Source: Catenulisporales bacterium (GTDB lineage Bacteria > Actinomycetota > Actinomycetes > Streptomycetales > Catenulisporaceae). From it: a stretch of 39,175 nt of DNA. A program made the position numbers and the translations under genes. Below are positions 8,121 through 14,900 of the stretch, piece after piece (the stretch's first letter is position 1; each line of letters begins with the position of its first letter). Where the stretch lies: NCBI GenBank assembly GCA_019510485.1, contig JAEKKI010000138.1:1-39175 (forward strand), read 5' to 3'. The notes under the pieces are model-generated. The model was not told the origin of the DNA and made no database searches. It saw only the letters and a program-made list of their open reading frames with translations.

Positions 8121-8927
8121 TCACACCAGCATCGACACGATCGCCACCAGACCGACGACGATGATCAGCCCCCTGAGCGCCTTCGGCGGCAGCCGCCGCC
8201 CGACGCGCGCGCCGATCTGACCGCCGATCAGCGCGCCGACCGCGATCGCCAGGGCCGCGCCCCAGCGCACCGAGGGGTGCTCGCCGCCGATGCCGAGTTC
8301 GCCCACGACGATGAACACCACCGCGGCGACCGCGTTGACCACACAAGCCAGGATGTTCTTCACGCCGTTGAGCACCTGAAGACGGTCCGCGTAGGTCAAG
8401 CCCAGGATCGCCATCAGCAGCACCCCTTGCGCCGCGCCGAAGTAGCCGCCGTACACGCCGCTGCCGAACACCGCCGCCAGAACGCCCCAGCCGCCCCGGC
8501 GCCCGGCCGCGCCGTCACCGCCGGCCTCGCGCCGCGTCGCGAGCCGCTTCGCCAGCCGTGGCTGCACCACGATCAGCACCAGCGCCAGGGCGATCAGCGC
8601 CGGCACGATCGCTTTGAACGCCTTCGCGGGCAGCACCAACAGCAGCAGCGCGCCGGTGATCGCGCCCAGCAGCGAAGACAGGATCAGGGCCCTTAGGCGA
8701 CTGCGGCCCGCGGAGTGGAACTCGCCGATCTCGGCGCGGTAGCCGTGGATGCCGGACAGCGAGCCGGAGACCAGGCCGACGGTGTTGGTGACGTTCGCGA
8801 CCACCGGTGTGTAGCCGAAGGCCAGCAGCGTCGGGAACGTCACCAGCGTGCCGGAGCCGACCACCACGTTGATCGTGCCCGCCGCCATGCCCACGCCCAG
8901 CAGCGCCGCCGCCTCGCCGATGCCCAC
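8121..8927 (-). CDS. TauE/SafE family membrane permease (DUF81)
   Basis: A 268-residue polytopic protein with about eight hydrophobic segments in two similar halves, each starting with a small-residue loop (GTINVVVGSGTLVTFP in the first, GVYGGYFGAAQGVLLM in the second). These are the hallmarks of TauE/SafE proteins, which move sulfite, sulfonates or other small organic anions. The GTG at 8927 has GGAGG five nt upstream. A charged cytoplasmic loop near residues 125-145 separates the halves. It is transcribed away from the DMT exporter gene. No sulfur-metabolism gene is adjacent, so the substrate cannot be named. Confidence 0.88.
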   Translation of the reverse strand: MGIGEAAALLGVGMAAGTINVVVGSGTLVTFPTLLAFGYTPVVANVTNTVGLVSGSLSGIHGYRAEIGEFHSAGRSRLRALILSSLLGAITGALLLLVLPAKAFKAIVPALIALALVLIVVQPRLAKRLATRREAGGDGAAGRRGGWGVLAAVFGSGVYGGYFGAAQGVLLMAILGLTYADRLQVLNGVKNILACVVNAVAAVVFIVVGELGIGGEHPSVRWGAALAIAVGALIGGQIGARVGRRLPPKALRGLIIVVGLVAIVSMLV

Positions 8928-8994
8928 GCCGCCTCCGCCTCCCAGACCTTGTCCGAGTGTCGAGCGTAGCCCCAGAAGATCCGCACGCTTCGGC

Positions 8995-9000
8995 TAGGAT
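8995..9000 (+). promoter_or_regulatory. -10-like TAGGAT before a GTG seven nt downstream
   Basis: TAGGAT is followed after exactly seven nt by GTG at 9008, the geometry of a leaderless actinobacterial transcript. It would drive the short frame 9008-9049 and, by read-through, the exporter gene at 9173. Confidence 0.45.
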
Positions 9001-9007
9001 CACCGAC

Positions 9008-9049
9008 GTGCACCGGTTGTTCCCGGTCACCCCGCCGCCGAGCTCCTGA
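9008..9049 (+). CDS. Possible 13-residue leaderless leader peptide ending in a Pro-Pro-Pro run
   Basis: GTG at 9008 to TGA at 9049 encodes MHRLFPVTPPPSS. A -10-like TAGGAT ends seven nt before the GTG. The peptide carries three consecutive prolines two codons before its end, a context known to slow ribosomes without EF-P. Downstream, before the exporter start at 9173, lies a dyad with arms GTCAGC (9083-9088) and GCTGAC (9098-9103). This is the layout of a translation-dependent attenuator, but a frame this short can arise by chance. Confidence 0.35.
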   Translation: MHRLFPVTPPPSS

Positions 9050-9172
9050 AGCGGGGTCGACCTGATCTCTGGCGAACCGCCTGTCAGCCGCCACTGAGCT
9101 GACCGGGCGCCGTGTCACGCCCCCCGCTTCCCGCGACCTTCCCCTTACTTTCCCGTCGCAGGAGCGAATCCC

Positions 9173-10048
9173 TTGATCTTCCTCATCACCTCCGGCGTGC
9201 TCTGGGGCACCGGCGGCCTGACCGGCCGGCTGCTCGCGCTGCACACCCACCTGTCCCCTGCCGCCGTGGCCGGCTACCGGCTGCTGATCGGCGGCACGCT
9301 GCTCGTCGTCTTCAGCGCCGCCACCGGCCGCGGACGCCCCCGGGGCCGCGCGGCCTGGCGACGCGTCGCCGTGTTCGGCGCCCTCGCGGCCGAGTTCCAG
9401 GGCTGCTACTTCGCCGCGGTGACGCTGACCGATGTCAGCCTGGCCACCCTGGTCACCATCGGCGCCGCCCCGGTCCTGGTGGTCGGCTTCGAGCAGGCGA
9501 CCGGCCGGCGCCGGCTGGACGCCCGCGTCGCCGGCACCCTGGCCCTCGCCGTGGCCGGTCTCGGCCTGCTGGTCGGCGAACCCCCGCACGGTGTCAGCAC
9601 CACCGATCTGGCGGCCGGCGCCGGCTGCGCGGTGGCCAGCGCCGCGGGCTTCGCCGCGATCAGCCTGCTCGGCAAGTCCGGCATCCCGGGCCTGAACGAC
9701 ACGACGCTGACCGGCTACGGGTTCCTCCTCGGCGGCCTGGCCCTGCTGTCGGTCGCCGTGCCCACCACCGGCGCGGGCTTCACTCCGGGACCGGCCGCCC
9801 TGGCCCTGCTGCTCACGCTGGGCCTGGTCCCGACCGCCACCGCCTACGCCTGCTACTTCACCGGCCTGCGCACGGCGGCGGCCAGCACCGGCACCGTCAC
9901 CGCGCTGCTGGAACCGCTGACCGGCACGGCCGGGGCCGTGGCGCTGCTCGGCGACCGGCTCACGACTGCCGGGGCGGCCGGCGCGGCGCTGTTGGCCGTG
10001 TCCGTGGCCGCCGAGGCCTGGCGCGGCCGGGGCGCCACGCCGGTGTGA
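9173..10048 (+). CDS. EamA/DMT superfamily transporter
   Basis: A 291-residue protein with about ten transmembrane segments in two EamA repeats. The first covers residues ~1-135 (GVLWGTGGLTGRLLA opens it); the second covers ~140-285 and has the typical LEPLTGTAGAVALLGDRL ending, where the EP pair before the last helices is characteristic. Members export metabolites such as amino acids or act as drug/metabolite carriers; the substrate cannot be read from sequence. The TTG at 9173 is chosen because AGGAG lies eight nt upstream and the protein starts directly with the first helix. It ends 58 nt before the convergent SPFH gene, with a strong terminator between them. Confidence 0.85.
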   Translation: MIFLITSGVLWGTGGLTGRLLALHTHLSPAAVAGYRLLIGGTLLVVFSAATGRGRPRGRAAWRRVAVFGALAAEFQGCYFAAVTLTDVSLATLVTIGAAPVLVVGFEQATGRRRLDARVAGTLALAVAGLGLLVGEPPHGVSTTDLAAGAGCAVASAAGFAAISLLGKSGIPGLNDTTLTGYGFLLGGLALLSVAVPTTGAGFTPGPAALALLLTLGLVPTATAYACYFTGLRTAAASTGTVTALLEPLTGTAGAVALLGDRLTTAGAAGAALLAVSVAAEAWRGRGATPV

Positions 10049-10056
10049 CCAGCGAA

Positions 10057-10095
10057 GCGTGTGGGGCCGGTCGGCGAAAGACCGGCCCCACACGC
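10057..10095. terminator. Bidirectional terminator between eamA-type gene and SPFH gene
   Basis: A perfect 16-bp stem: 10057-10072 pairs with 10080-10095 around the 7-nt loop GGCGAAA. It fills the gap between two convergent genes and has no T-run, as is common in high-G+C actinobacteria. Confidence 0.85.
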
Positions 10096-10105
10096 GAACG
10101 ATCTG

Positions 10106-11161
10106 CTATTCCTCGTCCTGATTGAAGAACACGTCATCCGCCGGGCCCGACGCCCCCCGTTGCCGCGGCGGCCGGTCCCCGCGGGACCCCTTCGCCGGAC
10201 CGGCCGAGTCGCCGTTCGCGGTCAGCGCGCCGCCGCCGTTGCCGTTGCCGTTCGCGGTCACGCTGTCCGTGACCGGCGCCGCGGGCATCCCCGGCAGGCG
10301 CCCCAGCGCCCCGCCGACGTTCTCCAGAGCCTTGCCGAACTCGCTGGGAATGATCCACAGCTTGTTGCTGTCGCCGGAGGCGATCTTCGGCAGCTGCTGC
10401 AGGTACTGGTAGGCCATCACCTGGTTGTCGGCGTTGCCGTCGTGGATGGCCTCGAACACCTTGCGGATGGCGGCGGCCTCACCGTCGGCCTGGAGCGCCC
10501 GGGCCTTGGCCTCGCCTTCGGCGCGCAGCACCGCGGCCTGCTTCTCGCCCTCGGCGGTGAGGATCTGTGACTGCTTGAAACCCTCGGCGGACAGGATCGC
10601 CGCGCGCCGGTCCCGGTCGGCGCGCATCTGCTTCTCCATCGAGTCCTGGATCGAGGCCGGCGGCTCCACCGCCTTCAGCTCCACCCGGCTGACCCGGATG
10701 CCCCAGTTGCCGGTCACCTGGTCCAGGACCCCGCGCAGCTCGTTGTTGATGTAGTCGCGGCTGGTCAGGGTGCGCTCCAGGTCCATGCCGCCGACGATGT
10801 TCCGCAGCGTGGTCACGGTCAGCTGCTCGATCGCCTGGATGTAGTTCGTGATCTGATACACCGCCGCGCGCGCGTCGGTGACCTGGAAGTAGATGACGGT
10901 GTCGATGGAGACCGTCAGGTTGTCCTGGGTGATCACCGGCTGCGGCGGGAACGGCACCACCTGCTCGCGGACGTCGATGATGGCGCGCACGCGATCGACG
11001 ACCGGCATCAGGATCCGCAGACCCGGGGTCAGGGTGCGGGTGTAGCGGCCGAAGCGCTCGATGACGGCGACAGTGCCCTGCCCCACGATGCGCACCGACT
11101 GAAAGAGACTCAGCGCGATCAATCCTGCGATCACGAGGAAGACGACGATCGTGGCGACCAT
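10106..11161 (-). CDS. SPFH/Band 7 (stomatin/prohibitin-like) membrane protein
   Basis: A 351-residue protein with an N-terminal anchor (residues 1-22), an SPFH domain (~20-180, including GRYTRTLTPGLRILMPVVD and the DNLTVSIDTVIYFQ strand) and an Ala/Glu-rich coiled coil (~185-250). Its Gly/Asn-rich and basic tail ends in an acidic FFNQDEE. Such proteins assemble membrane-bound rings or scaffolds thought to organise microdomains and guard membrane proteins. The ATG at 11161 has AGAGG about eight nt upstream; an in-frame ATG at 11197 is less likely. It follows the NfeD-like gene by 171 nt on the same strand, the classical partnership for this family. Confidence 0.9.
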   Translation of the reverse strand: MVATIVVFLVIAGLIALSLFQSVRIVGQGTVAVIERFGRYTRTLTPGLRILMPVVDRVRAIIDVREQVVPFPPQPVITQDNLTVSIDTVIYFQVTDARAAVYQITNYIQAIEQLTVTTLRNIVGGMDLERTLTSRDYINNELRGVLDQVTGNWGIRVSRVELKAVEPPASIQDSMEKQMRADRDRRAAILSAEGFKQSQILTAEGEKQAAVLRAEGEAKARALQADGEAAAIRKVFEAIHDGNADNQVMAYQYLQQLPKIASGDSNKLWIIPSEFGKALENVGGALGRLPGMPAAPVTDSVTANGNGNGGGALTANGDSAGPAKGSRGDRPPRQRGASGPADDVFFNQDEE

Positions 11162-11332
11162 GTCGACACCTCTCTTCTGTACGACATCGGTGGACATCAC
11201 CAGTCCGGTGGAGGAGTCGCAAGACACCCCCGGGTGACAGTGCTCGATCTTAGGGCCGTCAGAGCACTGCGCACATACTGTTCCGTCGAGGATTGTCCTG
11301 CCCATCGTGAAGACCGGGGAATCCCGTCTGCT

Positions 11333-11764
11333 TCACAGCACCAGCGCGGTCGCCCCGTCGATCTGCGCGACGTCCACGCGATCGCCCACCGCGTACTCGG
11401 TGTGGCCGTCGTAGGCGCGGGCACTCCAGATCTCCCCGGAGATCCGGACCCGGCCGTCGAGTCCGTCGACCCGCTCGACCACCAGCGCCTCGCTGCCGAC
11501 CAGCGCCTCGACGCCCTGCCGGTGCTCCGGGCCGCTGTGCAGGTGTTTCATGGCGCTCGGGCGGGCGAAGACGAGCGTGGCGACCGAGACGACGCTGAAC
11601 AGCGCGAACTGCAGCGCCGGATTCTCGCCGAACCCGGCGCCGACGGCCGCGGCGGCGGCGCCGATCCCGAGCATCGCGAAGACCAACGTGGCCGTGGTCA
11701 GCTCGATGCCGATCAACACGGCCGCGACCACCGTCCACACCATCCACGCCTGCATGGAATCCAT
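11333..11764 (-). CDS. NfeD-like membrane protein
   Basis: A 143-residue protein with two or three N-terminal helices (residues ~5-30, ~33-47 and ~52-67) and a C-terminal OB-fold of about 75 residues (ALVGSEALVVERVDGLDGRV, then SARAYDGHTEYAVGDRVDVA), the NfeD architecture. NfeD proteins work with SPFH proteins, here encoded immediately downstream. The start is uncertain: the ATG at 11764 is used, while TTG at 11773 and ATG at 11755 are also in frame and none has a strong ribosome-binding site. This is the short NfeD1b type, without the protease domain of long NfeD proteins. Confidence 0.85.
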   Translation of the reverse strand: MDSMQAWMVWTVVAAVLIGIELTTATLVFAMLGIGAAAAAVGAGFGENPALQFALFSVVSVATLVFARPSAMKHLHSGPEHRQGVEALVGSEALVVERVDGLDGRVRISGEIWSARAYDGHTEYAVGDRVDVAQIDGATALVL

Positions 11765-11841
11765 GCTACGCAAGGAAAAGCGCTGTGGGCAGGGCCGCGG
11801 CGGCCCGAAGTATCAGAAGCTTGCTTTACGAACCAGACCGT

Positions 11842-12660
11842 TCACACCGCGCGGGCGTACCACCGGTCGCCGCCGGCCGTCGCGTACTTCTCCACACCGA
11901 GCGGCAGCCCGAAGGTGGTGGTCAGGTTCTCCGACGTCAGCGTGCTGTCGATCGGCCCAGCCGCCACCAGCGCGCCGGCCCGCACCAGCAGGATGTGCGA
12001 GAAGCCCGGAGGGATCTCCTCGACGTGATGCGTCACCAGCACCGTGACCGGGGCGTAGGGGTCGCCGGCCAGCCGGGCCAGGCGGCGCACCAGATCCTCG
12101 CGGCCGCCGAGGTCCAGACCGGCGGCCGGCTCGTCGAGCAGCAGCAGCTCCGGGTCGGCCATCAGCGCCCGGGCGATCAGGGCGCGCTTGCGCTCGCCCT
12201 CGGACAGCGTGCCGAAGGTCCGGCCGCCGAACTCGGCCATGCCCCACCAGGCCAGCAGCTCCTCCGCACGCTTCGCGTCGGCCTCGTCGTAGCGCTCGCG
12301 CCAGCGGCCCACCATGCCGTAGGAGGCGGTCATCACCACGTCGCGGACCGTCTCGCCGCGCGGCAGCCGCTCGGCGACCGCCGCCGAGGAGTAGCCGATA
12401 CGGGGACGCAGTTCGAAGACGTCGACGGCTCCGAGCCGCTCACCGAGCACCCCGACCGCGCCGGCGGTCGGGAACAGCGAGGTGGCGGCGATGTTCAGCA
12501 CCGTGGTCTTGCCCGCGCCGTTGGGCCCCAGCACGACCCAGCGCTCGCCGTCGGCGACCGTCCAGTTCACGGCGTCCAGCAGCTTGCGGCCCTCGCGGAC
12601 CACGGAGACGTCGACGAGGTCGAGGACGCTGTCAGGGTCGACGGTCAGGGCATCGGTCAT
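11842..12660 (-). CDS. ABC transporter ATP-binding protein without a neighbouring permease
   Basis: A 272-residue single nucleotide-binding domain. It has Walker A GPNGAGKTT (~residues 45-53), the signature LSEGERKRALIARAL, Walker B LLLLDEPAAGLDL and the switch His in LVTHHVEEIP. The C-terminal ~40 residues have no clear match. No membrane or binding-protein gene is adjacent: upstream lies a divergent hypothetical, downstream NfeD-SPFH 77 nt away on the same strand. It could serve a permease encoded elsewhere or act as a soluble ABC protein. The ATG at 12660 lacks a good ribosome-binding site; the upstream spacer holds a CTCGATCGAG palindrome. Confidence 0.88.
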   Translation of the reverse strand: MTDALTVDPDSVLDLVDVSVVREGRKLLDAVNWTVADGERWVVLGPNGAGKTTVLNIAATSLFPTAGAVGVLGERLGAVDVFELRPRIGYSSAAVAERLPRGETVRDVVMTASYGMVGRWRERYDEADAKRAEELLAWWGMAEFGGRTFGTLSEGERKRALIARALMADPELLLLDEPAAGLDLGGREDLVRRLARLAGDPYAPVTVLVTHHVEEIPPGFSHILLVRAGALVAAGPIDSTLTSENLTTTFGLPLGVEKYATAGGDRWYARAV

Positions 12661-12857
12661 GGTGGCAACTCTCTCAACGCGATACGGCCTCGATCTCGAT
12701 CGAGCTAAAGCTTAGGCCAATGCGCCGTCCCTTCGCCGCGACGTCCAGCCCACCCGTCACCCGTTCACGAGACGCTTCGCGTCGCATGACGATGTGGCGC
12801 ACGCCGCGTGCGATCAAGCTCGACCCGCACCCACCACCGCGCGTCGGCGCCGCCCCG
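12661..12857. promoter_or_regulatory. Divergent promoter region between ABC gene and hypothetical gene
   Basis: About 200 bp. On the minus side, near 12694-12716, a CTCGATCGAG palindrome and the A/T-rich CTAAAGCTTAG (itself nearly palindromic) form the only low-G+C patch and probably contain the ABC gene promoter. On the plus side the hypothetical gene has its own -10-like box at 12858. Confidence 0.4.
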
Positions 12858-12863
12858 TACCCT
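12858..12863 (+). promoter_or_regulatory. -10-like TACCCT, leaderless geometry
   Basis: TACCCT ends seven nt before the ATG at 12871. With no ribosome-binding site present, the mRNA probably begins at or next to the start codon. Confidence 0.5.
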
Positions 12864-12870
12864 GGTGGCC

Positions 12871-13650
12871 ATGCTGAGCGAACACCGGTCGGGGCGTCTG
12901 GTCGCCTGGGGCAACGCGTGGCTCGCCGGGCACACCAGCCTGGACTCGGCCGCCGAGCGGGTCCGGGCTTCCGGCGACGATCCGCACCGCGTGGTCGGCG
13001 CGCCCGGCGAGGACGGCGAGGTGAGCTGGACCATCGCCCTGGGCCGGCTGCGCGCCGCCGGGGTCACCGGGCTGCGCCTGGCGCTGCCCCGGCCCGGCGA
13101 CCCGCTGGGGCTGAAGGGCCCGGCCGCCTTCAACCAGGCCGCGATCGCCGTCGGCGAGGCGGTGCTGACCGACGGGCCGGCCCTGGGCATAGTCCCGAGC
13201 GTGGAAAGCTACGGCCCGGACGGCGACCGCGGCCACACGGTGCGCTGGACCGTGACGCCGGTTGCCGGCGGCGCGGCGCCGGTCCCGACCCTGTCCGAGG
13301 CCGAACGCGAGATGGCGGCCGCGCTGCGCGAGGCGGCCGAGGAGCTGGCCCAGCTGGACGTGGCGCGCTGGCGCCCGGAACTGGCCGAGGCGCTGGCCGC
13401 GATCCGGGGCCACGGCCGGGCCCCGGAGGCGGTGCTGGCGCCGGGCTACCCGCCCCGGGCCGTCAAGGTCCTGACGCAGGCGCAGCGGCTGGCGGCGATC
13501 GCCGACCTGGCCGCGCAGGACGAGGGCGGCAGCGTGACGGCGCTGGAGTCGCGGCTGCGGGCCTCGGCGCTGACCGGGCTGGAGCGGGTGACGCGGCGGG
13601 CACAGCTGGCGGCGTACCACTCGATCCTGGAGCCGGAGCGCGCGGACTGA
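12871..13650 (+). CDS. Conserved-looking hypothetical protein, 259 residues
   Basis: No family is recognised with confidence. The protein is soluble, lacks cysteine and has three visible parts. Residues ~1-115 are mixed alpha/beta with a SWTIALGRLRAAGVTGLRLALPRPGDP stretch, noted here only by its start SWTIALGRLR. A short Gly/Ala/Pro linker follows near 135-150. The rest is strongly helical (EAEREMAAALREAAEELAQL onward) up to the C-terminus. The coding pattern (G/C third positions throughout) and a clean leaderless start support a real gene. The in-frame extension to 12808 was not used. A perfect dyad begins 5 nt after the stop. The neighbours give no functional clue. Confidence 0.8.
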   Translation: MLSEHRSGRLVAWGNAWLAGHTSLDSAAERVRASGDDPHRVVGAPGEDGEVSWTIALGRLRAAGVTGLRLALPRPGDPLGLKGPAAFNQAAIAVGEAVLTDGPALGIVPSVESYGPDGDRGHTVRWTVTPVAGGAAPVPTLSEAEREMAAALREAAEELAQLDVARWRPELAEALAAIRGHGRAPEAVLAPGYPPRAVKVLTQAQRLAAIADLAAQDEGGSVTALESRLRASALTGLERVTRRAQLAAYHSILEPERAD

Positions 13651-13655
13651 GCGGT

Positions 13656-13677
13656 GTGAGAATCCTGAGATTCTCAC
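13656..13677. promoter_or_regulatory. Perfect 9-bp dyad GTGAGAATC / GATTCTCAC
   Basis: The arms 13656-13664 and 13669-13677 surround the loop CTGA. The dyad starts 5 nt after the stop of the hypothetical gene, where a terminator would sit, but it is A/T-rich for this genome and has no T-run. A related symmetrical word, GGGATTCTCCC, follows at 13717-13727, just ahead of the DinB-like gene, so an operator for that gene is equally possible. Confidence 0.5.
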
Positions 13678-13754
13678 GCTCTGTGACCTGGCGCGAGAGG
13701 TTGAGCCGGAGGGTGTCAGGGATTCTCCCGCCTACCTGCGGACATGGTGTTCGC

Positions 13755-13760
13755 TTACCT
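13755..13760 (+). promoter_or_regulatory. -10-like TTACCT, leaderless geometry
   Basis: TTACCT (or TACCTT, one base on) ends 6-7 nt before the ATG at 13768, which has no ribosome-binding site. This supports the ATG at 13768 over the upstream one at 13744. Confidence 0.4.
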
Positions 13761-13767
13761 TCCAGAC

Positions 13768-14256
13768 ATGACGCGGCTCCACCCCCCGATCGCCGTCGAC
13801 GAGCGCGCCACCCTGGACGCGTTCCTGGACGGTGCCCGCGCCGCGATCCGCGCCGGCTGTTCGGGCGTGTCCGACGCCGACGCGCGCCGGGTCGCGCTGC
13901 CCGGCTCCGGCCTGACCCTGTGCGGCGCGGTCTCCCACCTGCGCTGGGCCGAGGCCACCTGGTTCGAGGTGGCGCTGCGCGGGGAGCGGGACCGCGCGCC
14001 GGCCCAGGACTACCTGGCCGACCCGGACGTGCCGCTGGCGCAGCTGCTCGACGAGTACGACGCGCAGTGCGAGCTGTCCCGCGCCATCACGGCCACGCTG
14101 AGCCTGGATACCTCGGTGGCCGCCGGCGGCACCCGCTACAACGTGCGCTGGATCCTGCTGCACATGCTGGAGGAGACCCGGCGGCTGCTCGGTCTGATGG
14201 AAGCGGTGCGCGCGTTGCTCCTCGCCGACGCGGTCGCCGGCCGGCCACAGCGCTGA
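13768..14256 (+). CDS. DinB/DUF664 family protein
   Basis: A 162-residue helical-bundle protein of the DinB/DUF664 group. It has the family's early segment (RATLDAFLDGARAAIRAGCSG), a central LCGAVSHLRWAEATWFE helix whose His is the usual first metal ligand, and a late VRWILLHMLEETRRLLGLM helix with the second His. The first, second and third helices resemble mycothiol-dependent isomerases and transferases of actinobacteria, which use a metal and a thiol cofactor; the exact reaction is unknown. The ATG at 13768 fits the leaderless box. It ends 17 nt before the stop of the convergent DUF3592 gene, leaving no room for a separate terminator. Confidence 0.8.
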   Translation: MTRLHPPIAVDERATLDAFLDGARAAIRAGCSGVSDADARRVALPGSGLTLCGAVSHLRWAEATWFEVALRGERDRAPAQDYLADPDVPLAQLLDEYDAQCELSRAITATLSLDTSVAAGGTRYNVRWILLHMLEETRRLLGLMEAVRALLLADAVAGRPQR

Positions 14257-14273
14257 CCGACGCCTGACCGACG

Positions 14274-14717
14274 CTAACCGACGCTCAAAGCGGCGAACTC
14301 GATCGCCACCCCGACGCCGGTCACGGCCAGCGCCCCGGCCAACGCCAGGAAGTCGCGCGGCCGCAGGTCGAACCGCGAGACCAGGATCCGCTCCGGCCGC
14401 AGCGGGTCGTACCACAGCCGGACCTGCGCGCCGGTGGCCACGCTCTGGTGCGGCCGGTAGCCGTAGGCCCGGGTGACGACCGGCGGCCCGGCGGTCGCGA
14501 AGTAGCGGACCCGCGGGGCGTTGCGCACGGTGCCGGAGGCGTCGCAGGACACGACCATGCCGATCACCTCGCCGCGGGCCGGCGCCCCGAGCAGCCGCAG
14601 CCGCAGCCGGGCGAGCCGCTGCAGGCACGCCGCCAGCCAGAGCACCCCGCCGCCGATCCAGAACATGCCGGAGGCGGCCAGGAACCCGGAGACGAATGAC
14701 AGGTCGTCAGCGGCCAT
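14274..14717 (-). CDS. DUF3592-like membrane protein
   Basis: A 147-residue protein with a helix at each end (~10-32 and ~118-142) and a small beta-rich domain between. That domain contains RGEVIGMVVSCDASGTVRNA and the VRLWYDPLRPERILV motif (a Y/WYDPxxP pattern), which are typical of DUF3592. The function of the family is unknown. The ATG at 14717 has a TACCAT box six nt upstream and no convincing ribosome-binding site, so the mRNA may be leaderless. It is divergent from serB (start 14901), with 183 bp between. Confidence 0.78.
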   Translation of the reverse strand: MAADDLSFVSGFLAASGMFWIGGGVLWLAACLQRLARLRLRLLGAPARGEVIGMVVSCDASGTVRNAPRVRYFATAGPPVVTRAYGYRPHQSVATGAQVRLWYDPLRPERILVSRFDLRPRDFLALAGALAVTGVGVAIEFAALSVG

Positions 14718-14723
14718 ACCTTG

Positions 14724-14729
14724 ATGGTA
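14724..14729 (-). promoter_or_regulatory. -10-like TACCAT, leaderless geometry
   Basis: On the minus strand, TACCAT is followed by six nt and then the ATG at 14717 of the DUF3592-like gene. Confidence 0.4.
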
Positions 14730-14884
14730 GGCCGATGACGGTCACAGCGGAGCGGATTCCGCGGCCCCTCACCCGTACGAGACACCGCGGCCCGACCCAT
14801 GGCAAGGACCTGACCCGGCCCGGACCGCCGTGACCTGCGGCGCCCGCCACCCGGACAGCGCTCCGCCCCCGCGCCGGGCGCGGG

Positions 14885-14890
14885 TAGCGT
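14885..14890 (+). promoter_or_regulatory. -10-like TAGCGT upstream of serB
   Basis: TAGCGT lies ten nt before the ATG at 14901, and no ribosome-binding site intervenes. This is consistent with a very short or absent leader. Confidence 0.4.
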
Positions 14891-14900
14891 GGTCATCATC

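Noticed and set aside
12720..14267. A 515-codon plus-strand frame overlapping the hypothetical and DinB-like genes
   Set aside because: It runs through two supported genes in another frame and its composition is Arg/Gly/Ala-dominated.
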